A stretch of DNA of 64,000 nucleotides from Clitoria ternatea (GCA_037962975.1 CM075671.1:38340501-38404500), one strand, 5' to 3'; shown: positions 33,039 to 46,630, counted from the first letter of the stretch. The notes: generated from the sequence alone by a model not told the origin. Numbers and translations: made by a program.

Positions 33039-34510
33039 CTAAGGTCGTCCTAGCAAGATATGAGTTGCCTCCATAGGTACTACATCATAATTAACTACAT
33101 CTTTATATGTGCCTATGGTGAAATTTATTAAGACTTGCTTATTAACTAACATCTCTCCCTTTTCATTTAACCATTGTAACTTATAAGGTCTAGGGTGATC
33201 TATTAGTTCTAAGCCCATCTTATTCACTAGTCTTTGACTTACTACATTAGCACAACTCCCACTATCTATAATGAGAGAACATAATTTGTCATTTATGTAA
33301 CATCTTGTATAAAAGATGTTCTCTCTTTGTATAGTATCATCTAGCTTAACATGACTACGAAGTAATCTTCTAATCATGTAAAGCTCACCATCATCCCCTA
33401 AAATATGCTCACTGTCATATGAATCACTCCTTGAGTCATCACTTGAATAGTGAGAATCAAAATTAGACTCTGATTGACTTGAGTAGGTTCCATTATTTTT
33501 CAAAACCATGGTTCTTTTTGTAGGACAGTCAGAAGCAATATGACCTCTACCAAGGCATTTAAAACATTTAATGGTAGATGATCTAAGGGATTGTGGTTTA
33601 TATGTGGATTTATGCTTTTCTCTTTGATTCCTAAAAACTTTTCCATTTTTATGCAACTCACTTTGAGGTTTGGAAGATGAAGTGCCCACTTCCCTCTCCC
33701 TAGGGTTTTTATCAAACTTACCCTTATTATCTTGTCCTACCCACTTAGATTTATAGGCTCTATTTTCCCCACTATAGGCTTCTCTCTCTTTGAATTGGCT
33801 CTCTATCTTAGTACATTGGTGAAGTAGTTCCTCAATGTGTACATGTGGAAGGAGTTCTACCCTATTCTTAATGTTCCTATTAAGGCCATGTAAGAACCTA
33901 TACATTAGGGTTTCCTCATCTTCTTCTAGGTTTGCCCTAATCATAGCTATCTCTAAAGCTTTATAGTAGTCTTCTACACTCTTTGACCCTTGGGTGAGTC
34001 TATTTAGCTTGCTAATAGCTCCCCTCTATAGTAACTAGGAACATAACATTTTCTTGATAGAGCTTTTAACTCCAACCAATCATCTATTGGTGGAAAATTT
34101 TCTTTCTTTTTCTCCTTACACACTTGAGACCACCACACTAAGGCATAGTTTTGGAATGAGAGGGTGGCTATCCTAACTTTCTTTTCATCTTTTATTTGAT
34201 GAGAGTTAAAGATTTATTCTACTCTCATTTCTCATTCTATATAAGCATCTATGTCACTCTTGCCATGAAATGGGGGTATTTCTAATTTGACTTCTCTTAA
34301 GCCTATATCTTCTCTTTTATGCTCATGGTGTCTTCTTTGTCTAGGCTCCTCTTCACTATCACTATTATTATGCCTATGATTTCTTTGATTTCTATGTCTA
34401 GTTCTAGGGTTTTTATTATGCTCAAGATTTGTTAGCCTAGCATTGATGTTATTTAAGCTATCCATTATGTTATGAAGCATAGTTTTATTCTCCCTATCAC
34501 TAGAAGACAT
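33039..34510 (-). pseudogene. Gypsy gag and protease
   Basis: Starts MSSSDRENKTMLHNIMDSLN at 34510, with an RHRNQRNHRHNNSDSEE basic/acidic stretch, then IPPFHGKSDIDAYIE and a stop. Disrupted sequence to 33944 includes a WWSQVCKEKKKEN gag motif. An open frame 33944-33039 follows: TLMYRFLHGLNRNIKNRVEL, a zinc knuckle CFKCLGRGHIASDC, and a retroviral-type protease with LIIDSGSCANVVSQRLV (active-site Asp) and a THILLGRP end. Gag forms the particle; protease matures it. At least two breaks lie in the gag half. Confidence 0.85.
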
Positions 34511-36798
34511 CTTTTAAGGTTGTCAAAGAAATTGAAGACACAAACAAAGAATGTGTAGACAAACTAGTCGAAGAGGATGAATGCAAAAGAAATGAAAGAA
34601 AACACATAACAATCCTAAAATATCAATACTAGGTTTCTAACCTAAGGGAAAACAAGATACTAGGTTGTCTTTTACTATGTTAATCCTATATTGATTATGG
34701 AAGTCCTAGGTTTGGCTTTAACCTAAGTTGATTATGATTGTCCTAGGTTGTTTCTAACAATTAACTAACCCTAGACAAGCCTAACCAATTCAGTTCACTA
34801 AGTAGTTAACCTAATAAAATTAGTTCAACTAACTAACCAACACCTAATAAACCCTAACTAGAAGTAGTTATTTAGTTATGGAAGTTGTAACTAAGTCTAA
34901 CAACCCTAACCAACAACTAATTTGGTTATGATCTAGTTAAGACCTAAACTAATTTCGATTATGATTAGTTGAAGTAACTAGAATTAGTTCCAACCACTAA
35001 CTAATTAACCTAATTAGTTAAGACAAGCAACTAACTAACAACTATTAGTTATAACCAATAACTAACTAACTAAAGAAATAACAACCAAATGCAAATACTC
35101 TAGCACTAGCCGAAATTACCAAGGGTAAATAAAAGTTAATAATGTCCAAAAGTCCAATGTCCAAAGGTGTGTCCAAAATACAAGACAAAACCTAATACAC
35201 AAGACCTAAGAATTTGAAAATTTGCCTAAGTTCTACTAGTTACAAGGCTTTTGCTTCCTTTACAATTTTCTTCAAGCTCTTCCTTGATGTGTAAGCTCCA
35301 CCTCACCTAGCAAAACAAGACAAGCAAACACTCCAAATGAAATTGTTAATGAATTCAACAAAAATTGAAACCTCACAAGTGTATCTCTCAAGTGTCTCCT
35401 CACAACTCTTACCCTTTCTTTTGGTGTCAAGTTCACCCAAGCAATTTACACTCTTACCTCAAGTGTTCCAATAAGCTACCCTCAAGGTATAGAGAAGGAA
35501 ATTATCAAGAAGTTTGAAGGAAAGACAACTTTAAAGACAAAACTTGAGAAGGAAAAATGACAAACTAAAAAGGCTTAAGAAGAAAGGCTACTCAAAATGG
35601 AAGATATTTTTTGATTTTTTGATTGACAAGACACTAAAGCAATAAATTTTCATAGAATAAAAGCTATACTATAGATAAGGATTTTGAAAATGATGATGGA
35701 CAAAACTAGACAAACAAGAAATTAAAATGCAATCAACAAAGGGAAAGTACAACCTAAACCTAGAAAACTCTAAAGTTGCAATCACAATTAAGCAAGTAAG
35801 GTTCAATTGAAATTATATGGAGGCTTAAGCAAACAAATCATTTCAAGTAAGAGGGAATTTCAAAATTTGATTTGATTCTTGGTGCCTTACTTCACACTTT
35901 TCTTAATGAGGCTTTTTTTTCTTTTCAACACCCTTTTTTTAATTTTAGGACTATAGGGCTTTTGTTTTTCTTTTTCTCTTTTGAATACTTTCTTTTCTTT
36001 TTAATGCCTCTTGTATTTTTCAATGCACAACACCACCAATGAAAATCCCCAAAACCAAAATGAAACTATACCAAAACAAGTTCAATTGTCTCTTTCTTTC
36101 TTAAGGGAAAACACTTGCAACCTTCTTCCAAAATGAGTGGAAGGATTATGTTCAACACTTTTTGACAAAATTTTCTTTGATGCAACAATATGAAAACCGA
36201 ATATGAGATGAGTTCCTAAGGTGTATTCACAAACAAAATTAACCTAGAAAAAAACTAAGAGTGAAAAACTAACAATCCTAAAAATGAGATGACTTTTGGA
36301 GGGTCTTAAAGTGAGACCTCCTAACAATACAAGAATGGAACCTTTGGGAGATTAGTCAAGGTGCTTGAACTAACTCCTTTTCACATGGCTATGCACTTGC
36401 TAATTAAAGGAAAATCAACATAAAGCCTAGAACACTAGACAAAGGTTCCACATGGCACAACAACTAATTCCTATTTGGCTCTAACTACCAACTAACAATT
36501 GAACAAACTTCTAACAGCCAAGCAACAACCCCTAACTGAAATACCAAGGTGCCAAATCTGAATTTTTGCAAGACAATACAATAAGAAACCGAAAACTCAA
36601 AGCAATATGCAAGAAAATTAAAGAAATGGAACAACAAATACAAAAACTCAAAAGAACAACAACTTTTTATGAATTTTCTACTTTAACATGGCATCAATAA
36701 AGCAAGTAAAGGATAAGAACACAAAATTCCAGCCAGCAAAATAAAGGCAAAACTGAAAACTAAAGGAGGAACAAGAGTAGAAAAGAACCTCCTAAGCT
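34511..36798 (-). other. Long leader of the gypsy element
   Basis: 2.3 kb between primer site and gag start, without ORFs. It contains low-complexity 'aactaactaacc' text (34740-35080) and A-rich stretches. Long untranslated leaders are common in plant gypsy elements. Confidence 0.6.
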
Positions 36799-36812
36799 CA
36801 AGTGATACCAAA
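36799..36812 (-). promoter_or_regulatory. Primer binding site
   Basis: The minus strand directly after the 5' LTR reads TTTGGTATCACTTGAGC; the TGGTATCA core matches the 3' end of initiator-Met tRNA, the usual primer for plant LTR elements. It is 3 bp inside the LTR end. Confidence 0.8.
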
Positions 36813-37624
36813 TAATGTAGGATCTTCTTCTATCCTCTTGAAGAAGGGTGGATCTAGGGCACTCTTCCTCTTCTAACCTCTTCAAGCCTTGATCAATCTT
36901 CTTGCTTGTGGTAAAACTGAAATAGAACAAAGGGAAAATGACTTAACTACACGGATTGGCAAAGTAAAAAGAGAAGGAAAAAGTGGAGATGGAAGGGAGA
37001 AATGAGGAAGATAGAGGATGGAAAGGAGGAAAGGAAGGGGAGGCCACTCCAAGGGGAGATAACTCCCTTAGAACTCGCCACCAAGAGGGAGGAAATTCCC
37101 TTGGATGAAAGCTTGCTAGAGATCACTCTAACCTGGAGAGAAGGGAGAGCTTCTCTCACTAAAACTCACTTTAGAAGTGTGAAAATCTTAAATGGCATTC
37201 AAGTGTGTCAATTTACAAAAGAAGAGCTCCTTATGTAGAGCCATAAGGAATTCGGCCAAAGGACTCCCACATGGGCTTCTCTATGATGCCTAGGCCCAAT
37301 AATGCAAATGGAGAAGAGTATGGCCTATACATGGCCCAAAGTGAGTGTACATGGCCCAAAAGTGGCCCCATTGACCTTGCAAGGCCCAAATAAACCCTAT
37401 AAGCCTAGAGAATCTAACTAAGAAGTACATTACAAGTAAAGTATGAATAGATCCTCAAGGATTCTTCATTAGGCTTGGGCCCACCCAAAGCTAAGAAGGA
37501 AGATAAGGCCTGATGTATGCTCTCTTTGGCCTTTTTGGTCTTGGCCCTTGTGAGAAGACCTTTGTATGCTTCAAGTCCTTTCTCTAGGATGGTGTGAGGG
37601 TCCTCCCTTATTGTGTCCTCATTA
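36813..37624 (-). repeat. 5' LTR of the gypsy element
   Basis: Pairs with 29219-30031. Its outer end is TAATGAGGAC on the minus strand and it is followed by the target duplication CCACC. Differences from the other LTR are mostly single-base substitutions. Confidence 0.9.
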
Positions 37625-40600
37625 CCACCCATAGGGGTTGGTACCCTCAGGGTTCCCCAGCGTAACCCATCATATTGGTCCTCAGTAGGGTTCCTCTAAT
37701 GACTCCGTTTCATTTCTAATGTCGGGCTTCCTTCATTTCATTAAACCTACATTACTTTTTCTCTTCTTTCTTTCTAAAAGTTTTTCAAATCCATAATGGT
37801 CTTACCCGACACTTAGAAGTGAAACGAGATCTTATATTTTCCAAAAACACGGGATATATTGGCGCTACGACGCCCATTAATCATCTCGGATCCAATTTCC
37901 ACATTTTTATAATCCAGTCATCTTGGAACCCTCACTGATATTGCCTTTACATTGTCTTTCTCATTTCTATTCAATACTTTTCACTTTGTTTAATCATCAG
38001 TGCATCACAAAATATGATTTACATATCATGTTCACAAGGCAATTCATTTAATCAATACACAACATCTACGATCACAGATTTTATCATATTACACAAGCAT
38101 CCATGACTATAGAATGAATCATAATGCATAAACACCTATAATTATAGATTTAATCATGATACATAATCAATCATGTAGCAGGTACCATATTGCATTTAAC
38201 GTCTATCATACTAAGGAATCATCACACATTCAACCAACAATCTATGGAGAATTTAAGTACAATTATTTATATCTAAAACTTATATATTAGTTAACACATC
38301 GTCGTATCACTGTTAATCTTAGCATTACAATATGTGTATATCCTAATTTATCCTATCGACCTAAGGGCGTCTTGTGGAATGATTTAATTCTTTACATACC
38401 TCTCAACCATATATCTTTTTATCATTCATTTATACTCCATTCAAATTTCCAAGTGTCCAAGTCTACTTCAATTGTAAAACTTGTATTCATACTAAATGAC
38501 TTGCCATTTATTTCCTTCTATTAATTAAAGTAACCTTACCTGTTCCAATAGTATACCTTTATTTATTCTCTATATTAGTTAAGTGATTTCTAGTATACTT
38601 CTCTTATTATGATTTATGACATCACTAATAAATATTGTCCTCTGTTTTCTTTGGTCTATATTACCATTAATTAATATTGTTTATTTCTTTCTATATCATT
38701 ATTGGCCATTATTGCGTCTTTACTTATCCTAAGCTATATCGTTACCAACCAACATTATTACCTCCTACTCATTTATGCTTGTTTATAACTATAATTCTAA
38801 GTGATATCCTTTTAGTTCTCTATTTACTATTAGTCCATATCCCTGCCAATAATATTCGTTTTAATTTGTTGTTTATCATGACCTATATTATTTCTAGCCA
38901 ATACTATTTCTTTTCTTCTTTTCACTTAGTGCTACTTCTACTAATTGTGTACCTTTAATTCTTATAAACTAATGGTCAAATCCGTTTTAATTCTATTTAT
39001 TAATATAACTTACTGGTGCTACTTTTCTTATGTCATACCAAGATAGAATGCCTTATATATATATTTCTAAATCTCTAGTTCTTGTCTATGGTGTCTAATC
39101 CCTTTTGTCACTAAAAGTTATAAGTTACCTATTCTCATTTAAGAAAAGGATTCTTCTTAATAGAATTTGTAAAGTTATCTATTTTTCTTTTTAGGCAAAA
39201 GTTTTCTTTTATTAGGATCGGTAAAATTACTCTTTTCACTCTAAGAAAACATTACTTTCTCTAATATACCGAAAACATTAATTTTTAAATTAAGTCACTT
39301 CCCTTTTACAAATTCCTTGTTTTTCTAAGAAATTTCTTTTAGCTTAAAACAATTGTCCCAATTTAATGAAATTCATCTAATAATGTTCTATCAATTATAA
39401 GAAACAATTATTATTTTCTTAAGTAGCGCTAAATTTCTTAAACACCATTTTTAGCGGTATTATGTCGGAATTATTTTCTTGAGTATGAATGACCAATTTA
39501 CTCGCGGTATACTAGTTGATTAACTTAATTAAATCTAGAGGGACTTACCGGATCAAATCACACAATTTACATCAAGTCTCAAATAATTATATACAACATA
39601 TTGAACCATTCAACCACGCCCTCATCGTTTTCTACAGTTTAACTAAATCGCATAAAAATTTTATTTTAAAATCTTTTTCTTTTTAGCGAGTCGTACATTT
39701 TTATTTCTTTTCTTTGAGAATTATCAGGATATTTAACATCCTAAAAAGGCCCAAGAACACCCAAAAATACAGCGATAAAGAAACTCATGTATCCCTCGAT
39801 CTAACCGTCGGATCGTAACGAAACCCAAGATAACGGTTCCTAATTATGCGAGGATTAATATAGCAGAGTCAAAATCGAATTAAAACGAGGCGAACCCCCT
39901 TACCTTACAAGATCATGGCTGTCCAGAAAAAGGGAGGAGGTTTCGATGCTTCGATCGTTGCCCGTTTTATCCCGATCGCTTCCAATGGCTATCGTGTCCA
40001 GAACCTTAGAAAATCAACATACAAAGTTTCCACACCATCAAAGGGGACACGACCAACAGCAAGAAAATCATAACAACCATGCATTTACATAATTAAAAGA
40101 GATTAGGTACCGATGGCTTGTCGTCTGCTCTGAATCCTTCGTTGTTTCAACAAATGAGCCACGATTTTAGGCTCCCAGAACAGCAAGGAAACGTCAAGTT
40201 TTCTAGAGATAAAAACAGATTTTTGACCCAAGAATTTCAAGAACAAGTCTAAGAGTAAAATACAAAAGCTCTCACTTTGAGAGGGCTTAAGGGCTCACGA
40301 CTTTAGCTTCCAAAAATAGGGAAAATTTCTACAAAATGCATGCCAAAATCTAGTCTTGATGAGGAAAGAAAAAAGGGAATTACATCTAAGAATCAAGGCT
40401 AAAACCTTACCTTAATGGCTTGAGATGCCCATGGCTTTTGGAGGTGATGAAATATGATGGATGAGGGAAACTTGAAAGTGATGATCTAAGGGTGGAAATA
40501 AGGATTTTGATGGTGGATGGAAGTGGAAGGAGGGCCATGATTTTGAGGGTAAAGAAAGGAAAGGATGAAAATTTAGAGGTGGTATGTGGTAGTGATGAAA

Positions 40601-42993
40601 CCGTGAGAAAAGAAGATATGTGGTGGTTATGGGTGGCTCAAGGTGGTTGAGAGAAATAGAATTATGGTGGTTATTTTTCTTCTCTTCAGAGAGTAGAGGA
40701 GGAAGAGAATGGTTATGGTTCTAAAAAATGAAGTAATTGGCAAGGCTTAACCATACAAGGGTATGACAATGCATGTTATAAAATGTCATGGGGATATGAT
40801 GGGATGGTATCCATATAAGGAAAGTGGTGAAATAAATATACATGGATGGGCATGACATGATAACATGTATGATGATATTATGAGATTGTGGATTTTAGAA
40901 TGAAAGCAACGTATAAGGCAAGGGAAATGACACATGACATTTTGATTTTCCTTACAAATTAACAACTTGTTTAGCAAGTTGTAGACACATAGAAGGAAAG
41001 TTGATTTCCCTTGCTAAACAAGGAGTTCAACTTAGGAAGCAAGGAGTGTGGCTGAGTGAGACATGTGCCCAAGAGGGTGGAACAAGTGTCCCATGGGTGG
41101 TAGAAGGCCATTGGACCATTATTGCATGAAGATTGAGGTGGCACAATCCTGGGGCGTCAAATTGTCATGACTTTTAGGGGCTGTTACGGTCCAAATTAGG
41201 GAAAATTAAAAACACAAAAATTGTAGTTATTTTTATTATCTTTAAAATGGTATATGGAACAAAAATTTTCATCAAGAAATGAGGGAGATATTGCTATTTT
41301 ATGAAATTAGTGCAAAGCTGTGACGAGATTAATGTTTCTTGCAAGAATAAATTTTATGGGCAAAATTGGTAAAGAATTTGACTTTATGCCCTTCATCAAA
41401 ATTGTAGGGAATTGAGTTAAAAAAATTTTGAAGAAATAATCGTTCTATTTAATGCTAATAAAAGGGCGAAACACGAAAGATACTAAACATAGTGCAAGCT
41501 GCCACTTGAAAAACGTGAATCAGTATGGTATTTTAAATTCTAGAATTTATGGAGCAAGAATGGGCTTTTGAGCCCTCCATGAAGTTTGTAGATCTTCTTT
41601 TTCTATTTAATTTGATATATCATTTGAGATGATCTAAGTTTGGTATCCCGAGATATACCTGATTTACGACAGGGTGTTCCAGGAGCTTCCCGGATCAGCT
41701 ACGTCTTCGGAAATAAATTCACCATTAATTCTCCTTTGAGAATTAGGTTTTGTGCCCTTCATGAACATTATAGACATCTATGATATGGATCCATAACAAA
41801 AAGAACAAAGTGATTCAAGCACCAAACGAAGGAGATATAAAAAGTTTAATGAAGACTGCACGCATGATGACAAAACAGCCAAGAGGTTGCAAAGATACAT
41901 TAAACTGTACTAATCTACGGGGATTTAGCTTTTAATGTCTTCACAAAAAACATAGATAATTTTGTTAAGAAGATGTTGACACCAAGTTTGTGCAAATCTA
42001 AGGTCATATGAGAGAGTTATGAATTTTTTCTTAACCATACACAGGGGAAAACATCCAAATGTTGGAATTTTGAGGCGAACATACTTAATCTTTAATTTTG
42101 AGGTTGACAGAGTAAGAATCGGAGTTTGGGTAGAAACGAAGATTAAAGATATGTTCAAAATGAAGAGATTGAGACCAAAATCGTTCGATTCCAAGATCGT
42201 ATGCAAAATTTGGGTCCAACACACCGAAGGTATTCGAGTCGAGCTTTAAAGCGATTTCTGAGGAAACCAACTTATGGAAAAACAGGGATGATAGAGTCTG
42301 ACCCGGGTTTCTACCTCTTTAGGAAAAGTTCCTAAAACGTCAAAACGAGTCATCAAAGATTAACCATGCCGCCATCGGATATTCCAAAGCATACGTGTTG
42401 TCAAACGGAGGTGACGTTAAAGGTTCTGATTGGCCCAGTTAGGCTAAGTCAGATACCCTTGGTCTTTTACGGAAGGATTCTAACAGAACTAGTTTTCCTA
42501 TTGGACCACTAGTCTCAGGTCAAACGGTTAGAGTCTGACCTTAGGCTGGGTCCCATAGTTCAAATCCAAGGAACTGAGTGATAGTTTATTATTAAATATA
42601 ATTATCAAATAAATAAAGAATTTAAAATATATAATTTCAAAATAAATTATTATAATTATATCTATTAAGTATTGTTGACAGGAAATAATTATCAACTGAT
42701 ATAATTATAAATTAATCAGTACCCAAAATAATCATCGTTAATGTATTATTTTTAATTAAACAGTATTGTCGAATGTTATTTATTATTTTCTTATTTCTGT
42801 TTCTCTCACTTGTTACATTCTCTTGGTATTCTTGTATTTCATGTTAAGCTCTGCTTATCCCTATTGTTCTCATTCTAAATTGTTCAGGGAATAGGTCGAA
42901 GCCTTGAGCTTCTTACCAAAAGCTCAACAGAGTATCCTTAGAGTTCTGAGGGTCTGGTTTCCTATTCTTAAAAATCAGGGTTGTTACAGAGTG

Positions 42994-43320
42994 TATATTT
43001 GCTCTCATTTCAATGAATGTTTGCTGGTTCAGGGTCATTATACTTCAATAATGCATGTTCAGTGAATGCAACAGGTTAGTTAATTTTAGTTCTTTTACTT
43101 GTTATGGCGAGTGAATGTTACATGCAATTCTATAACTATGAAAATACATAAATTTAATTTATAGAAGGTAAAGTGCTAGGGCTAATGATTCATTGAACAA
43201 AAAATGTGCAGTTATCATCCACATGAAGTCAGCATGATGAGATAGATTTTAAGTTTTTAGGCAACATTTCAGGACAACCATACATTGTTCACACAGAAAT
43301 TCAAAATCAGAAACAAATCA
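42994..43320. other. Flank right of the long LTR-like repeat
   Basis: AT-rich, no recognised feature. Confidence 0.3.
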
Positions 43321-43660
43321 ATCAAAATGCAAAGTGAAAAAAGGACCAAACTCATAATTCCTCCTCAGAATCAACACAATGACAAACCCAACAAACGAAA
43401 AAACACACGAAACCCTTCACAATAAGGCTATATAAACTTTACAATTTCTAAAACATTCTCAAAGAAATAACTACCAAAATTAGAAACTAATCAATCAAAA
43501 TGCAAAGGGAAAAAAGGACCAAACTCATAATTCCTCCTCAGCACTGAATCAACACAATGATAAACCCAACAAATGAAAAAACACACAACACCCTTCACAA
43601 TGGAGCTACATGAACTTCACAATCGATGACAACCCCAACAAGCAAAACAAAAAAAGGTTG
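43321..43660. repeat. Duplicated noncoding unit, copy 1 (two tandem halves)
   Basis: The sequence 'atcaaaatgcaaagtgaaaa' to 'cacaccccttcacaat'-like text occurs twice in tandem about 172 bp apart (43321 and 43493). The whole pair recurs at 46280-46630. An A-rich plus strand without ORFs; possibly the end of a gene or element with duplicated last exons. Confidence 0.75.
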
Positions 43661-44466
43661 ACACCTCCTTAAAATCACATATCTAATCTTGCGTATATAA
43701 GAAGAAATATCATCTTTAATTGTTGATGATTTGCGAAATCATCCCTATCAATTTTACACCATCACCTATCACTAAATTTGATAATAAGGCACCATGATCA
43801 CAATTCAAGTTAAGTCATTGTCACTCTTCTGCTACGTTTATGAGGATGTATCTTTTTTCCCTGTATTTCAGATTGTATGATCTAGGAAAATTATTTTTCA
43901 TATATGTTAATATTCCTTTGGATCACATAATATGAGAAATTATTTTAGAGGAAAAAAATTTTCTTCCAGATTATACATTTCAGGTAATAGTTATTTTTAT
44001 ATATCAAGCTCATACAATCCGAGAAATTGGCTTTCACAAAAAAATCCAAAAAATGTTTATATAAAAAATGTTCTTCCATATCATACAATCTAAAAATTAT
44101 TTTATAAAAAAAAAATACGTGAAATCAAGATTAAGAGAGATATTGACTTTAGGATTTAAAACAGGTATAAATTTTGTAATTTTTATTCCAAATTTTTAAA
44201 AGAATGTAATAGTTATTAATAACAGCACCCTCAACGCCATGTGGTTTATTATGATCTTGTTTGAAGGATATCTAAAATATAATACACCTATTTTGGCATA
44301 AATTGAATGGTTGTTATTAAAAAATGCAAAAATTAAATCTATTAAATAAAACTTATGAAAAAGTATAAAAAATTATACTACTTTAACACTGCTTAATTAT
44401 TAAAAGCTTAAAACATAAAGAATTTCAATACTTCATATATATGTGTCGTAAAAGCATATACAGAAC
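43661..44466. other. No recognisable feature
   Basis: AT-rich. The phrases 'catacaatctgagaaat' and 'tcatacaatctaaaaatt' recur near 43870, 44015 and 44085, suggesting old short repeats. No gene seen. Confidence 0.35.
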
Positions 44467-45199
44467 TAGGGGTGTCCAATTTTGACGTTATCCTGTGAAC
44501 CCGAGCTACCCGATTTTAAAGGTAAGAACGAGTCGGTTTGTAACGGGATTTTGGGTAAAAACGGATCATTTAAGTGGTTTATTATGACTAAGAACGGGCA
44601 GGTTCGGGTTAAAAAAATTAAATCCGAAGATACCCATGCCCGACCGACTGCTACTAGGAATATCATACAGTTATTTCTCTTTACTGATTTCTAGATATAT
44701 TGACAATACTTTCTTTAAGATTGGTTTTTGTGTGGTCAACCTGAAGTCATACATGAGTTTATCATCAAATCATCATATTCTAAATGCATGTGTTAGATTT
44801 GAACACTTAATAACTTTTAAGCTCTTTTTTGGTACTAGTACAATCTATGATTAGAAAAAAATAATCTAATAGAATTAATTCCTACTGCTTTAATGCTATG
44901 TCACTTTCATATTCTATAAGGCGTTGGTTCTAAAACATGAAATACATTATTTTTATATGAAAGTTTTTGCTAAAATTATTTTATACGTAAAAGGTGTTTA
45001 GTAAAAAATAAAATTTAAATTTTCCTTAGAAACTTAACCGAAAAACCCAACAAAAAAATCGAGAACCGCAATTAACCGAATCCGACCAAACCAACCATAG
45101 TATTGGGTGAAAATGGGTTATTGTTTGTCTTTTATGGATAACAATAGGTGGACTCAAAAGTAACCAAATTCGACCAAACCCGACCGATGGACACCCCTA
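44467..45199. mobile_element. hAT-type non-autonomous element, 733 bp
   Basis: Perfect 12-bp terminal inverted repeats, TAGGGGTGTCCA (44467-44478) and TGGACACCCCTA (45188-45199). Perfect 8-bp target duplication TACAGAAC on both sides (44459-44466 and 45200-45207), the hAT signature. Subterminal parts carry 'cgggtt', 'cccgacc' and 'aacgggcagg' words, common in plant hAT miniatures. No transposase inside; the ORFs are chance. Confidence 0.9.
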
Positions 45200-45207
45200 T
45201 ACAGAAC

Positions 45208-46279
45208 AAGTTAAAGTGAGATATGCAACTATATATACTGCTAGTGTAGTCACAGATTCATTTTTGTATTTTATAAATGAAGTCAACGAAACATAAGGTT
45301 AACTCAAAATCAAACCTATACTATACCATCTCAACATTTTATAATGGAATTGATCAATACTCCGTCTATTTTTAAAAAAACTATCTTTTTAGGAAATTTC
45401 ATTTTTTAATTTATGCTCTTTTTAAGATTTCAAAGCATTATTAAATATTCTTTTATATGTTTGTTTAATTCAAGAAGAAATTAATTCACAATGTGATATT
45501 AACTATAGAAATAAAAATGATTGTATATTAGAAAGATAAAAATGCATATTGTTCCCCCGAGTTTAGGGGATGGTCCCCACACCCTCCCTTTTTTTTACCG
45601 CTCCATGATTATTTAGTAGTCAATCGATTTAGACTTTGGCCTAATGGGTCAAGGCCCACTTTGTAAACTAGATGTAAAAGTACTTATTGTACGTATGTTA
45701 AGGCTAAGTGACACATATTGGAAATAATAAACCTAATTCCTAGGAGAATTTTCTTGAGTTTTGTGCCTACTTTCTTTGTGTGAATACATATTAATCTTCA
45801 AATACATGTAATGGGGACAAAATGACCAACATCTAGATAATATTAGTTGTTTTAGTATGAGGACACAACTAGTAAATGGAAGATTTTAAAGTTTAAATAG
45901 AAAATTCAAATAAGATTCCCATGAATGAAAGATAAGATACACAAAAAAGGCTTTTAAATTGTGGAAAACCAATTCAATTGCATATGCAAAGAAAATCTAA
46001 AAACTGATCTGCTATTTCAACTCTCAACTCCATTCAACATAAAAGCATAATCTAACTAATACCCAGTTATACAACTAAACACATTGCTGGAACGATCACA
46101 AAAAGTGAACAAAATCAGTCATACTTAAACCAATCGAATGAACACAAGCCATACAAATCATCACTCCTTTATGGAATTCAAACGCAAACGTGGCAACACC
46201 TACCAAGAAAAACCAAAACTAAAGCTACAAAATTTCACCCATTTCTGAAACATTCTCAAAGAAATAACAACCAAAATCA
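45208..46279. other. No recognisable feature
   Basis: AT-rich DNA with a short C/T-rich patch near 45555-45600. No ORF, terminal repeat or RNA gene recognised. Confidence 0.35.
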
Positions 46280-46630
46280 CAAAAAAGTCAACCAAAATGT
46301 AAAGTGAAAAAAGAACCAACCTCATAATTCCTCTTCAGAATCAACACAATGACAAACCCAACAAATGAAAAAACACACAAAACCCTTCACAATGAAGCTA
46401 CATGAACTTCATAATTTCTGAAACATTCTCAAAGAAATAACAACCAAAATCAGAAACTAATCAATCAAAATGCAAAGGGAAAAAAGGACCAAACTCATAA
46501 TTCCTTCTCAGCACCGAATCAATACAATGACAAACCCAGCAAATGAAAAAACACATAAAACCCTTCATAATGGAGCTACATAAACTTAAAAATCGATGAT
46601 AACCCCAACAAGCAAAATAAAAAAAGTTTC
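46280..46630. repeat. Duplicated noncoding unit, copy 2 (two tandem halves)
   Basis: Same two-part structure as 43321-43660 (halves about 174 bp apart, 'caaaatgtaaagtgaaaaaa' and 'caaaatgcaaagggaaaaaa'), about 2.97 kb downstream in the same orientation. The hAT element lies between the copies. Confidence 0.75.

Larger units (their letters stand above)
29219..37624 (-). mobile_element. Ty3/gypsy retrotransposon, nearly complete, CRM-like
   Basis: 8406 bp, target duplication CCACC (29214-29218 and 37625-37629). LTRs of 813 bp (29219-30031) and 812 bp (36813-37624) differ at scattered sites. Minus-strand order is 5' LTR, primer site, 2.3-kb leader, gag, protease, RT, RNase H, integrase, polypurine tract, 3' LTR. 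Several frameshifts and stops make it inactive as it stands. The pol frame continuing about 70 codons into the LTR, without a chromodomain, suggests the CRM clade of centromere-associated chromoviruses. Confidence 0.9.
28306..42988 (+). mobile_element. Long LTR-like repeat, copy 2 (about 6.27 kb without the insert), likely solo LTR
   Basis: Begins TGTAACACCCTCAG and ends GGGTTGTTACA, flanked by the 5-bp target duplication GAGTG (28301-28305 and 42989-42993). It is interrupted by the gypsy element at 29219-37624 plus one CCACC copy. The two outer parts (908 and 5359 bp) have no coding capacity. Terminal TG..CA with 5-bp duplications and no interior points to a solo LTR. About 6.3 kb is very long for an LTR; Ogre- and some Tekay-type elements reach several kb, but the clade is not shown. 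Confidence 0.7.

Noticed and set aside
38677..38958. 93-codon hydrophobic ORF
   Set aside because: Inside the solo-LTR-like repeat; hydrophobicity follows from T-rich sequence and copy 1 does not preserve the frame.
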